Of a stretch of 6,610 bases of DNA, positions 1 through 6,433 are shown in pieces (within the stretch, counting starts at the first letter, position 1; every line of letters starts with the position of its first letter). The notes beneath the pieces are model-generated. The model was given only the letters and a program-made list of their open reading frames with translations, was not told the DNA's origin and did not search any database. Source of the DNA: Pseudobdellovibrionaceae bacterium (GTDB taxonomy: Bacteria; Bdellovibrionota; Bdellovibrionia; Bdellovibrionales; Bdellovibrionaceae); contig CANCBY010000137.1 in NCBI GenBank assembly GCA_947374445.1, positions 1 through 6,610 on the forward strand, read 5' to 3'. The position numbers and the translations under genes are program-made.

Positions 1-231
1 AAAGTCGACATCCCCCGCAAGACCCAAGTCGGCGATAAAATCCGCTTGGCAGGGCAGGGCATTCCGTCTTTGCGCGGCAGCCGCCGTGGCGATCTTTACT
101 GCCTGATATCAGTGGAGTTTCCTGAAAAGCTCAGCAGCAAAGAAGAAGAGCTTTTAAAGCAACTCGCTGAATTAAGAGGCATCGAGTGCGGCACCGGTGG
201 TTTATCTGGTCTTTTTGGCCGAAAAAAATAG
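1..231 (+). CDS. dnaJ: DnaJ co-chaperone, C-terminal end (5' truncated by window)
   Basis: The reading frame is open from base 1, so the gene begins before the window; 76 residues and the TAG stop are visible. The residues match the second C-terminal beta domain of DnaJ: an IPRKTQVGDKIRLAGQG stretch (family pattern 'iPaGtq.G..lRL.G.G'), then PSLRGSRRGDLYCLISVEFP (family pattern 'P.lrg..rGDl.v.v.ve.P'). A short helix follows (KLSSKEEELLKQLAEL), and the tail ends GLFGRKK. DnaJ is a cytoplasmic Hsp40 that delivers unfolded clients to DnaK and stimulates its ATPase through an N-terminal J domain, which lies outside the window. The next gene is dnaK, 108 bp downstream on the same strand with no clear terminator between. 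CbpA-like Hsp40s share this fold, but the long tail and the dnaK neighbour favour DnaJ. The zinc-finger region cannot be checked here. Confidence 0.88.
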   Translation, partial: KVDIPRKTQVGDKIRLAGQGIPSLRGSRRGDLYCLISVEFPEKLSSKEEELLKQLAELRGIECGTGGLSGLFGRKK

Positions 232-272
232 CCCTAATCGCATTAAATTTAGAAAAATTTTGCTGAAATCAC

Positions 273-302
273 CTTGACGGAACCCCTTCCCAACCCACAT
301 TT
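273..302 (+). promoter_or_regulatory. Candidate heat-shock (sigma-32-like) promoter for dnaK
   Basis: CTTGAC at 273-278 resembles the sigma-32 -35 element (CTTGAA). CCCACATTT at 294-302 resembles its -10 element (CCCCATnT). They are 15 bp apart, within the usual range. A transcript would start near 308-310, about 30 nt before the dnaK ATG and just ahead of its ribosome binding site. The same TTGACG box has no good TATAAT-like partner at 17 bp, so a housekeeping promoter fits less well. No CIRCE inverted repeat (HrcA operator) is visible in 232-339. This is pattern matching only. Confidence 0.4.
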
Positions 303-327
303 AACCTGTGATTAATTGATCTTTTTG

Positions 328-333
328 AAGGAG
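328..333 (+). promoter_or_regulatory. Ribosome binding site that fixes the dnaK start
   Basis: AAGGAG lies 6 nt before the ATG at 340. An upstream in-frame TTG at 316 would add eight residues (MIFLKESV) before the conserved DnaK N-terminus. The Shine-Dalgarno sequence would then lie inside the gene, so the ATG at 340 is preferred. Confidence 0.85.
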
Positions 334-339
334 TCAGTC

Positions 340-2247
340 ATGGGTAAAATTATCGGAATCGACTTAGGTACAACCAATTCTTGCGTCGCAATTATGGAAG
401 GCGGGGAGGCCAAAGTTTTGGTCAATGAAGAGGGCGCTAGAACCACTCCCTCAGTGGTGGCTTACGCTAAAGATGGTGAACGTCTTGTGGGTCAAATTGC
501 AAAACGTCAGGCCGTTACAAATCCTGAAAATACAATCTATTCAGCCAAACGATTTATCGGTCGCAGATTCGAAGAAATCAGCGAAGAGATAAAGCTTGTT
601 CCTTACAACGTAGTTAAAAAGAACAACGACTGTGCTTTTAGCGTCCAAGGTAAAACTGTTTCTCCAGAAGAAATTGGCGCGGGAGTTCTTTTGAAGCTTA
701 AAAAAGTAGCAGAAGATTACTTGGGGCATGAAGTGACCGAAGCGGTTATCACTGTTCCTGCGTATTTCAACGATGCTCAACGGCAAGCAACTAAAGATGC
801 CGGCCGCATTGCGGGTCTTGAAGTTAAGCGTATCATCAATGAGCCAACAGCAGCTGCTCTTGCTTACGGCATGGATAAAAAGAAAAACGAAAAAATCGTG
901 ATCTACGATTTCGGGGGCGGAACATTTGATATTTCTGTTCTTGAAGTGGGTGATGGTGTTGTCGAAGTTCGTTCAACAAATGGCGACACTCATTTGGGTG
1001 GAGATAACTTTGATATCACGATTCTTGAGTGGCTCATCGCTGAGTTTAAGAAAGATCAAGGTATCGATCTTAAAAATGATAAAATGGCTCTACAGCGTCT
1101 GAAAGAAGCCGCAGAAAAAGCTAAAATTGAGCTTTCAAACTCGCTTGAGACTGAAATCAATTTGCCATTTATCACGGCTGATCAAACGGGTCCTAAGCAT
1201 TTGCAAATCAAATTGTCTCGTTCAAAATTTGATCAAATGACTGAGTCGCTCGTAAAGCGCTCAATGGATCCTTGTGCTAAAGCATTAACAGATGCAGGGC
1301 TTAAAGCTTCTGAGATCGATGAAATTGTTTTGGTGGGTGGTTCGACTCGTATTCCTGCGATTCAAAAAGCCGTTAAAGACTTCTTCGGTAAAGAGCCCAA
1401 CCGCTCAGTGAATCCAGATGAAGTTGTGGCGATCGGTGCTGCAGTTCAAGGTGGAGTTCTTGCGGGTGATGTGAAAGATGTTCTTTTATTAGATGTGACT
1501 CCGCTTTCATTGGGTATTGAAACAATGGGCGGCGTGATGACAGCTTTGATCGAGCGCAATACGACAATCCCTTCGAAAAAGTCTCAGATCTTTTCGACAG
1601 CCGCTGATAACCAGCCAGCCGTTGATATCCACGTATTGCAAGGTGAGCGCAAGATGGCTTCTGACAATAAGACCTTGGGTCGCTTCGAGATGGTTGGAAT
1701 TCCACCAGCGCCTCGTGGTGTTCCACAAGTTGAAGTGACATTTGATATGGATGCCAATGGTATCTTGAACGTGTCTGCAAAAGACATGAGCACTGGCAAG
1801 AGCCAGCAGATCAAAATCACGTCACAAAGCGGACTTTCTGAAGAGGAAATCAAAAAAGCAGTTAACGACGCTGAAGCTTTCCGCAAAGAAGACGAAGAAA
1901 AGCAAGAAGCCGCAACTGCTAAAAACGGTCTTGATAACTTAGTGTATCAAACTGAAAAGCTTTTGAAGGACAATGCGAACCTTCCAGAGGCAGATAAAAA
2001 GTCAGCTGAAGAGGCGATTGCAAATGCTAAAAAAGCACTTGAGACAAAATCTCCCGTTTTGGCAGATCTAAAATCTGCAACTGAAAAGTTGCAGGCGGTA
2101 TCGCACAAAATTTCATCTGAGCTTTACAGCAAGGCTGGAGCAGCAGGTGGTCCAGGGGCTGAAGCCCACGAAGCAGGAGCGGAAGCTGCTGCTGGCAAAG
2201 GTGGCAAAGACGATGTGATTGATGCTGACTTCAAGGATGTGAATTAA
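340..2247 (+). CDS. dnaK: Molecular chaperone DnaK (Hsp70)
   Basis: DnaK is the cytoplasmic ATP-dependent Hsp70 that binds exposed hydrophobic segments of proteins and works with DnaJ and GrpE. The product from the ATG at 340 is 635 residues, close to E. coli DnaK (638). The ATPase domain shows the phosphate-1 motif GIDLGTTNS (6-14), VITVPAYFND (136-145), IINEPTAAALAYG (165-177) and the phosphate-2 motif DFGGGTFD (190-197), whose T195 matches the E. coli autophosphorylation threonine T199. The segment after RFIGRRF corresponds to the extra segment found in Gram-negative DnaK. The interdomain linker VLLLDVTPLSLG lies at 381-392. The beta-sandwich substrate domain and helical lid follow. The tail is Gly/Ala-rich and ends DDVIDADFKDVN, the usual acidic DnaK terminus. 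All key residues appear intact. The gene follows dnaJ, with a heat-shock-like promoter candidate between them, and is closed by hairpins at 2250-2269 and 2311-2356. Confidence 0.98.
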   Translation: MGKIIGIDLGTTNSCVAIMEGGEAKVLVNEEGARTTPSVVAYAKDGERLVGQIAKRQAVTNPENTIYSAKRFIGRRFEEISEEIKLVPYNVVKKNNDCAFSVQGKTVSPEEIGAGVLLKLKKVAEDYLGHEVTEAVITVPAYFNDAQRQATKDAGRIAGLEVKRIINEPTAAALAYGMDKKKNEKIVIYDFGGGTFDISVLEVGDGVVEVRSTNGDTHLGGDNFDITILEWLIAEFKKDQGIDLKNDKMALQRLKEAAEKAKIELSNSLETEINLPFITADQTGPKHLQIKLSRSKFDQMTESLVKRSMDPCAKALTDAGLKASEIDEIVLVGGSTRIPAIQKAVKDFFGKEPNRSVNPDEVVAIGAAVQGGVLAGDVKDVLLLDVTPLSLGIETMGGVMTALIERNTTIPSKKSQIFSTAADNQPAVDIHVLQGERKMASDNKTLGRFEMVGIPPAPRGVPQVEVTFDMDANGILNVSAKDMSTGKSQQIKITSQSGLSEEEIKKAVNDAEAFRKEDEEKQEAATAKNGLDNLVYQTEKLLKDNANLPEADKKSAEEAIANAKKALETKSPVLADLKSATEKLQAVSHKISSELYSKAGAAGGPGAEAHEAGAEAAAGKGGKDDVIDADFKDVN

Positions 2248-2249
2248 TC

Positions 2250-2269
2250 TTTTGAGACAAATCTCAAGG
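2250..2269 (+). terminator. Small hairpin just after dnaK stop
   Basis: CTTTGAGA (2250-2257) pairs with TCTCAAGG (2262-2269) around a CAAA loop, giving 8 bp with one G-T wobble. It begins three bases after the dnaK stop. The bases after it (TTAATAGTCTGTTT) are only mildly T-rich, so it is a weak terminator at best. It may instead protect the 3' end of the mRNA. Confidence 0.35.
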
Positions 2270-2310
2270 TTAATAGTCTGTTTAATAGAATTAAGTGTCA
2301 GAATCTCAAT

Positions 2311-2356
2311 CTGATAAAGCGAAGGCTCGCCGGAAGGCGGGCCTTCGCTTTATCAG
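2311..2356 (+). terminator. Strong 21-bp hairpin, likely (bidirectional) terminator between dnaK and acs
   Basis: CTGATAAAGCGAAGGC (2311-2326) is perfectly complementary to GCCTTCGCTTTATCAG (2341-2356). The pairing continues inward through one T-G wobble and four more pairs to a GGAA loop (2332-2335), which fits the GNRA tetraloop pattern. The inner part of the stem is GC-rich (2319-2347). It is followed by TTTAT and preceded by ATAAA, so on either strand a GC hairpin is followed by a short T run, the layout of a bidirectional terminator. There is no long T-tract beyond the stem, so efficiency is uncertain. Confidence 0.72.
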
Positions 2357-2372
2357 GGTCCTGTATTAGAAG

Positions 2373-2402
2373 TTGAATAATTACTCAAAAAACTACTAAA
2401 AT
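2373..2402 (+). promoter_or_regulatory. Candidate housekeeping promoter for acs
   Basis: TTGAAT (2373-2378; 4 of 6 to TTGACA) and TAAAAT (2397-2402; 5 of 6 to TATAAT) are 18 bp apart, downstream of the terminator hairpin and upstream of acs. The predicted start near 2408-2410 would leave a leader of only about 12-14 nt that cuts into the ribosome binding site, which counts against this exact assignment. An alternative -10, AATAAT at 2376-2381, has no good -35 box. Confidence 0.3.
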
Positions 2403-2407
2403 TAGAC

Positions 2408-2413
2408 AGGAGA
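2408..2413 (+). promoter_or_regulatory. Ribosome binding site of acs
   Basis: AGGAGA ends 8 nt before the ATG at 2422, a normal spacing. It supports that start codon. Confidence 0.75.
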
Positions 2414-2421
2414 ACCACTCT

Positions 2422-4359
2422 ATGTCTGACACCTTGATTGCAATCAAACCGCATATTTCCTCAAAAGCATACGCTGACGCAAAAAAATACAAAGAGATGT
2501 ATCAAGAGTCGATTGCAAACCCCGAAAAATTTTGGGGAGACATAGCTGAGAGCCTCACTTGGTCAAAAAAATGGAACAAGGTTAAAGAGACAAACTATCA
2601 CAAGCCAGTGTCGATCAAGTGGTATATTGGCGGAAAAATAAATGTTTCAGTCAATTGCGTTGATCGGCATTTGCCAAAGCATGCAAACCGCACTGCTTTT
2701 ATTTGGGAGGCCGATGAACCAAGCACTCCTTCGCGAAAAATATCTTACCAAGAGCTGCATGATGAAGTCTGCCGCATGGCCAATGTGCTTAAAGCGTACG
2801 GGGTAAAAAAAGGCGATCGAGTGACGATTTATATGCCGATGATTCCTGAGGCTGCCTATGCGATGCTTGCTTGCGCTCGTATAGGAGCAATTCACTCAGT
2901 TGTTTTTGGAGGGTTTTCGCCGGATTCAATTTCAGACCGCGTGAATGATTGTGATTCCAATTTTGTTATCACTTGCGATGAAGGTCGTCGTGGTGGAAAG
3001 TCTATCCCGCTTAAGGCCAATGTCGATGAGGCTTTGCTCAAAACAAAATCAGTAAAAAAAGTCTTAGTTGTTAAGCTCACTGGCGGAAAAGTCGATATGG
3101 CCGCTGGGCGAGATGTTTGGTGGCACGATGAAAAATCAAAAGTCGCAGCAACTTGTGAGCCCGAGGCGATGGACTCTGAGGACCCGCTCTTTATACTTTA
3201 CACTTCTGGTTCCACCGGCAAACCAAAAGGGGTGCTGCACACCACAGGCGGATACCTCGTTTTTGCTAGTATGACTCATCGATATGTTTTTGATTATCAG
3301 CAACAAGATGTTTTTTGGTGCACAGCCGATATCGGCTGGGTCACTGGTCACAGTTATTTGGTGTATGGGCCGCTGGCGAATTGTGCCACTTCAGTCATGT
3401 TTGAAGGCGTCCCAAATTATCCGACGGTCTCTCGCTTTTGGGAAATTATTGATAAACACCAGGTCACTATTTTTTACACCGCTCCAACTGCAATTCGCGC
3501 CTTAATGCGAGATGGAACCGATCCACTGAAATCCACTTCACGAAAAAGTTTGCGAGTGCTCGGCAGTGTGGGTGAGCCGATCAACCCTGAAGCCTGGCTC
3601 TGGTATTATAAAAATGTGGGCCATGAAAATTGCCCCATTGTAGACACTTGGTGGCAGACCGAGACGGGTGGGATTCTTATCACACCACTACCGGGTGCGA
3701 CAGCTCTTAAGCCAGGTTCTGCTACTTTACCATTCTTTGGTGTGAAGCCAAAAATCTTAACTCCTGAGGGAGTGGAGCTTCATGGAGCCTGCGAAGGAAT
3801 TTTAGTACTCGAAGATTCTTGGCCTGGTCAAATGCGCACCGTTTATAAAGATCATGCGCGTTTTGAAGAAACATATTTTTCGACATACAAGGGCTACTAC
3901 TTCACCGGTGACGGTTGTCGCCGTGACGAAGACGGTTACTATTGGATCACCGGACGAGTCGACGATGTGTTGAATGTATCAGGGCATCGTCTCGGAACTG
4001 CGGAGATTGAAAGTGCGCTGGTTGCGCATCCAAAAGTGGCCGAGGCAGCCGTTGTTGGTTACCCCCACGATATCAAAGGGCAGGGAATTTACTGTTACGT
4101 CACTTTGAAAACAGGAGTGACTCCGACAGAAGATTTGCGCAAAGAGCTTGTTAAATTCGTATCACATGAAATTAGCCCTATCGCTAAGCCAGATCTTTTG
4201 CAGTGGGCACCAGGACTACCTAAAACTCGCAGTGGAAAAATCATGCGAAGAATTTTACGAAAAATTGCTGAAAATCTTCCAGAACAGTTGGGAGATATTT
4301 CGACCTTGGCAGATCCAGGTGTCGTAAAAAACCTGGTGGATGAAAGACTCAACAAATAA
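2422..4359 (+). CDS. acs: Acetyl-CoA synthetase (AMP-forming acetate--CoA ligase)
   Basis: The enzyme converts acetate, ATP and CoA to acetyl-CoA, AMP and pyrophosphate through an acetyl-adenylate in the cytoplasm. The 645-residue product has about the family length (E. coli 652). It shows the adenylate-forming signature motifs in order: the P-loop YTSGSTGKPKG (260-270), DIGWVTGHSYLVYGPL, TWWQTETGG (409-417), YYFTGDG with D497, GRVDDVLNVSGHR (511-523) carrying R512 and hinge D514, and PKTRSGKIMRR (600-610). W411 aligns with the tryptophan that closes the small acetate pocket in Salmonella Acs (W414), which favours acetate over longer acids. K606 aligns with the catalytic lysine (Salmonella K609) that is inactivated by reversible acetylation in that family. 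No key residue is missing. It follows the dnaK terminator and has its own ribosome binding site. No terminator is visible after its stop, so the next gene may be cotranscribed. Confidence 0.97.
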   Translation: MSDTLIAIKPHISSKAYADAKKYKEMYQESIANPEKFWGDIAESLTWSKKWNKVKETNYHKPVSIKWYIGGKINVSVNCVDRHLPKHANRTAFIWEADEPSTPSRKISYQELHDEVCRMANVLKAYGVKKGDRVTIYMPMIPEAAYAMLACARIGAIHSVVFGGFSPDSISDRVNDCDSNFVITCDEGRRGGKSIPLKANVDEALLKTKSVKKVLVVKLTGGKVDMAAGRDVWWHDEKSKVAATCEPEAMDSEDPLFILYTSGSTGKPKGVLHTTGGYLVFASMTHRYVFDYQQQDVFWCTADIGWVTGHSYLVYGPLANCATSVMFEGVPNYPTVSRFWEIIDKHQVTIFYTAPTAIRALMRDGTDPLKSTSRKSLRVLGSVGEPINPEAWLWYYKNVGHENCPIVDTWWQTETGGILITPLPGATALKPGSATLPFFGVKPKILTPEGVELHGACEGILVLEDSWPGQMRTVYKDHARFEETYFSTYKGYYFTGDGCRRDEDGYYWITGRVDDVLNVSGHRLGTAEIESALVAHPKVAEAAVVGYPHDIKGQGIYCYVTLKTGVTPTEDLRKELVKFVSHEISPIAKPDLLQWAPGLPKTRSGKIMRRILRKIAENLPEQLGDISTLADPGVVKNLVDERLNK

Positions 4360-4435
4360 AGTCGAGTTTATTTGTTTTTGGCAGACCGGAGTCAGTAATC
4401 TCGTTAAGGTTGAAGTTAATATTGAGTTAAATTTT

Positions 4436-4440
4436 GGAGA
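4436..4440 (+). promoter_or_regulatory. Ribosome binding site supporting a TTG start at 4448
   Basis: GGAGA ends 7 nt before an in-frame TTG at 4448, which is ideal spacing. The only in-frame ATG upstream, at 4340, lies inside acs and has only a weak GGTGG in front of it. This decides the start chosen for the HD-GYP-like gene. Confidence 0.6.
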
Positions 4441-4447
4441 TGTTTAC

Positions 4448-5482
4448 TTGTCCCAAGCTGTCAGTGTCAGTAAAATTTCGCATGTTCTTATCCCAAAAGC
4501 GGGGCTTAACTTTGAAGCTCCAAGCTCATTTGATATTTATGTTCCAATGGGCGAACGCTTTCTTAAAGTTATCGCTGCCGGTCAAATGATCGACCGTGTT
4601 CGGGTTGAGCGTTACCTCGAAAAAAAAGCGGACGTACTTTATATTGAGAGCATCGCGATAGAGCGCTTTTTGGATGAAAAGTTTTTTTCGTTGTTTGAGT
4701 CAACGAGCCGCCATCTCGATGCTGAGATCAAGTTTCAGGAGCTGGTTCGTTGTTTTGAGCTTTGTCTTTTAGATTTGAGATTGGTTCGCTTTCATGCGGA
4801 TAAATTTATGCGACTCAATATGGTGATTGAGTCCCTTTTTGAGGTTTTTAAAAAGCGTGACCTTCGCGCTGTTCTCTTAAAGGTCAGTCATGAAAATATT
4901 GAGAACACATTTACTCGCCGTTCGATCCTAGGGGCGTTTTTGGCAATAGCGATGGTTTTTGAACAGGGAGATACTACAAAGATCATGTTTTCAAGTCTTA
5001 TGCTTGGAGCGCTTATGCGAGATTTTGAATGTGCAACTTTTGATGATATGGACCCTCATATCCAGGTGTACACTCAAACACAAGCTCAAGGCGATGCGCT
5101 AACTGCAGAACCTCTGACTACTGATGCTATTGCTCAGTTTAAACTTCATCCGCAGGATATTATTAAACGTCTGCATGATTTTAAAATGGCAGATGATTTA
5201 GTAGACAATATTATTTTACAACATCATGAACATCCTTCGGGAACAGGTTTTCCTCGAGGACTCAAGCGATTTGAAACTTATATGCCGGCTCAGTTTGTAT
5301 GGTTAGCGGATTGGTTGATAAATGTTTTATACGAGGCCAAGCAAAAAAATCTTGGCCCTTCAGAAGTGGCAGCTTTAATTAAAGATCAGATCCCTAGCGA
5401 GCAAAAAAAATCTCTGCCCTTTGTAATTCGTGTGCTCAGTCAGTGCTACGGCACACAAATCAATTTGGGTTTAGTTTCTTAA
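4448..5482 (+). CDS. Degenerate HD-GYP / HD-domain protein
   Basis: Read from the TTG at 4448 the product has 344 residues; from the ATG at 4340 it would have 380 and overlap acs by 20 bp. No signal peptide or clear membrane segment is visible, so it is probably cytoplasmic. Residues 1-100 form an N-terminal module (FDIYVPMGERFLKV, then KKADVLYIES) like those preceding HD-GYP domains in deltaproteobacterial-type proteins. The second half aligns with HD-GYP, a family that hydrolyses cyclic di-GMP: HP at 234-235, HHE at 259-261, GTGFPRGL at 265-272 (family GYP.GL) and LAD at 286-288. The first ligand histidine appears to be arginine (TRRS, R158), and the HD dyad reads RD (R191, D192). The usual DIGK and DALTS..PYR motifs are also absent. 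It is therefore probably catalytically impaired and may bind a nucleotide or a partner. It lies 88 bp after acs without an obvious terminator. The HD-superfamily call is fairly sure; the biochemical role is not known. Confidence 0.75.
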   Translation: MSQAVSVSKISHVLIPKAGLNFEAPSSFDIYVPMGERFLKVIAAGQMIDRVRVERYLEKKADVLYIESIAIERFLDEKFFSLFESTSRHLDAEIKFQELVRCFELCLLDLRLVRFHADKFMRLNMVIESLFEVFKKRDLRAVLLKVSHENIENTFTRRSILGAFLAIAMVFEQGDTTKIMFSSLMLGALMRDFECATFDDMDPHIQVYTQTQAQGDALTAEPLTTDAIAQFKLHPQDIIKRLHDFKMADDLVDNIILQHHEHPSGTGFPRGLKRFETYMPAQFVWLADWLINVLYEAKQKNLGPSEVAALIKDQIPSEQKKSLPFVIRVLSQCYGTQINLGLVS

Positions 5483-6401
5483 ACAAGGCAGGCATAGAGG
5501 CTTTGCCACGTATATCAACGATTCCGTTTAATCCTTCGGGAGTAGGTGTGCCAGTAAAGTTACTAAAGAAGCAGCGGCCAGGGGCGGTGTTAGCCGGGTT
5601 TGTAGAGATATAGACTGTCGCAGGCTTTGTCATTGGGTCGAAGGCCACACTCATAATTTCAATGCCAAAAAAAGAACTTTTGCATTCTGCAATCAGCGTT
5701 GGTGGGTTTGAGGTACCGCTAACACGCAGGTTAACTTCGTCTGTTTCAGTGAGATCTGAAGTTACGTACGTTAGACTGTATTTGCCCACAACGCGTTCGT
5801 AAATTTTAAAAACGCGATCTTTTCGATCTTGGTCCGAAAGTGCAGTGGCCTTTTGGGTTTTGAGGTTGAGACTGAGATTCCCGAAAATGCCGCCTTCTTT
5901 AGTGACCTCACCAGAAAGAACATTGTTACGAACCGATCCTCGGATGGATACGGTCTTTCTTCCGGCAGTTCCAGCCGTACTTGAGGTTGAAGTTTTGTCC
6001 TGAGTTCCAGTAGCACTAGAGGCCATGGTAAATTCACCTGAGTCGTGATCATAAGAAACAGTCAGTTCAGAAAAGTCGTCCGCAGAGTCATTCAATATAA
6101 ATGAAGCTTTTAGGCTTGGTTTTGTTCTTGTTCTGCCTGCTGAATCAAGTCCGTCATCAACCTCAATAGTATAGAGGCTGATTGTTGCAGAGTAAGGACC
6201 AGACGAAGTTTGTAAATTGCCATCGTAGAGTCCTATGATTTCAGCGGACTCTGCGCGAATTTTTTGCGAGCGATCAGCCACTGTGCGATCTTGGTCAGTC
6301 GCGCCACCGGCATCTTTGTTGAGAGCGCAAGCTGCTAAAAATCCTGAGATCATGATCAGGCAAAGATTTTGAAGCGTGATTGCCTTGAATTTTTTTGTCA
6401 T
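5460..6401 (-). CDS. Putative outer-membrane lipoprotein with two similar beta-rich halves
   Basis: I do not recognise a named family. The 313-residue product starts with a lipoprotein signal peptide: basic MTKKFK, a hydrophobic stretch, and the lipobox LAAC at 22-25, so C25 would be lipidated. Position +2 is alanine, not aspartate, which under the E. coli rule favours the outer membrane. The mature part is polar and rich in Ser, Thr and Gly, with a low-complexity stretch (TSTSSTAGTAG, 137-147). Two halves look related: IIGLYDG / LTVSYDHDSG / VLSGEV (55-166) and VVGKYSL / MSVAFDPMTK / LNGIVD (204-296). This suggests an internal duplication of a beta-sheet domain. C240 and C277 in the second half could form a disulphide. 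An AAGGA ribosome binding site is followed by TTT and the ATG at 6401. It lies 32 bp after a TolC-family gene on the same strand, suggesting one envelope operon. Its 3' end overlaps the HD-GYP-like gene by 23 bp. Confidence 0.82.
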   Translation of the reverse strand: MTKKFKAITLQNLCLIMISGFLAACALNKDAGGATDQDRTVADRSQKIRAESAEIIGLYDGNLQTSSGPYSATISLYTIEVDDGLDSAGRTRTKPSLKASFILNDSADDFSELTVSYDHDSGEFTMASSATGTQDKTSTSSTAGTAGRKTVSIRGSVRNNVLSGEVTKEGGIFGNLSLNLKTQKATALSDQDRKDRVFKIYERVVGKYSLTYVTSDLTETDEVNLRVSGTSNPPTLIAECKSSFFGIEIMSVAFDPMTKPATVYISTNPANTAPGRCFFSNFTGTPTPEGLNGIVDIRGKASMPALFKKLNPN

Positions 6402-6433
6402 AAATCCTTCTTTCAGTGATTAAATTTTAATAA

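Noticed and set aside
316..339. Upstream in-frame TTG as the dnaK start
   Set aside because: It would add eight residues to a well-conserved N-terminus and place the AAGGAG ribosome binding site inside the gene. The ATG at 340 fits both.
232..339. CIRCE element (HrcA operator) upstream of dnaK
   Set aside because: Looked for TTAGCACTC and GAGTGCTAA arms; neither is present.
1373..1780. 135-codon open frame antisense to dnaK
   Set aside because: Long antisense frames over dnaK are a known by-product of its codon usage. The translation is Ser/His/Arg-rich without any domain, and no ribosome binding site was evident.
2647..3505. Several 60-80 codon frames overlapping acs on both strands
   Set aside because: All lie within the conserved acs coding sequence, with translations lacking recognisable domains. 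They are shadows.
4378..4406. TTGGCA as a -35 box for the HD-GYP-like gene
   Set aside because: The box scores 5 of 6, but no TATAAT-like hexamer lies 16-18 bp downstream.
5469..5484. GTTTA / TAAAC inverted repeat at the convergent junction as a bidirectional terminator
   Set aside because: Only five AT-rich pairs around a six-base loop, and no T-tract. Too weak to call.
5771..6052. 93-codon frame inside the lipoprotein gene on the same strand
   Set aside because: It is out of frame within a gene that has a clear signal peptide and lipobox, and its translation shows no domain.
6419..6431. ATTAAATTTTAAT palindrome between the TolC-like and lipoprotein genes
   Set aside because: The region is almost all A and T, so such a palindrome is expected by chance. 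No operator-like flanking pattern was seen.
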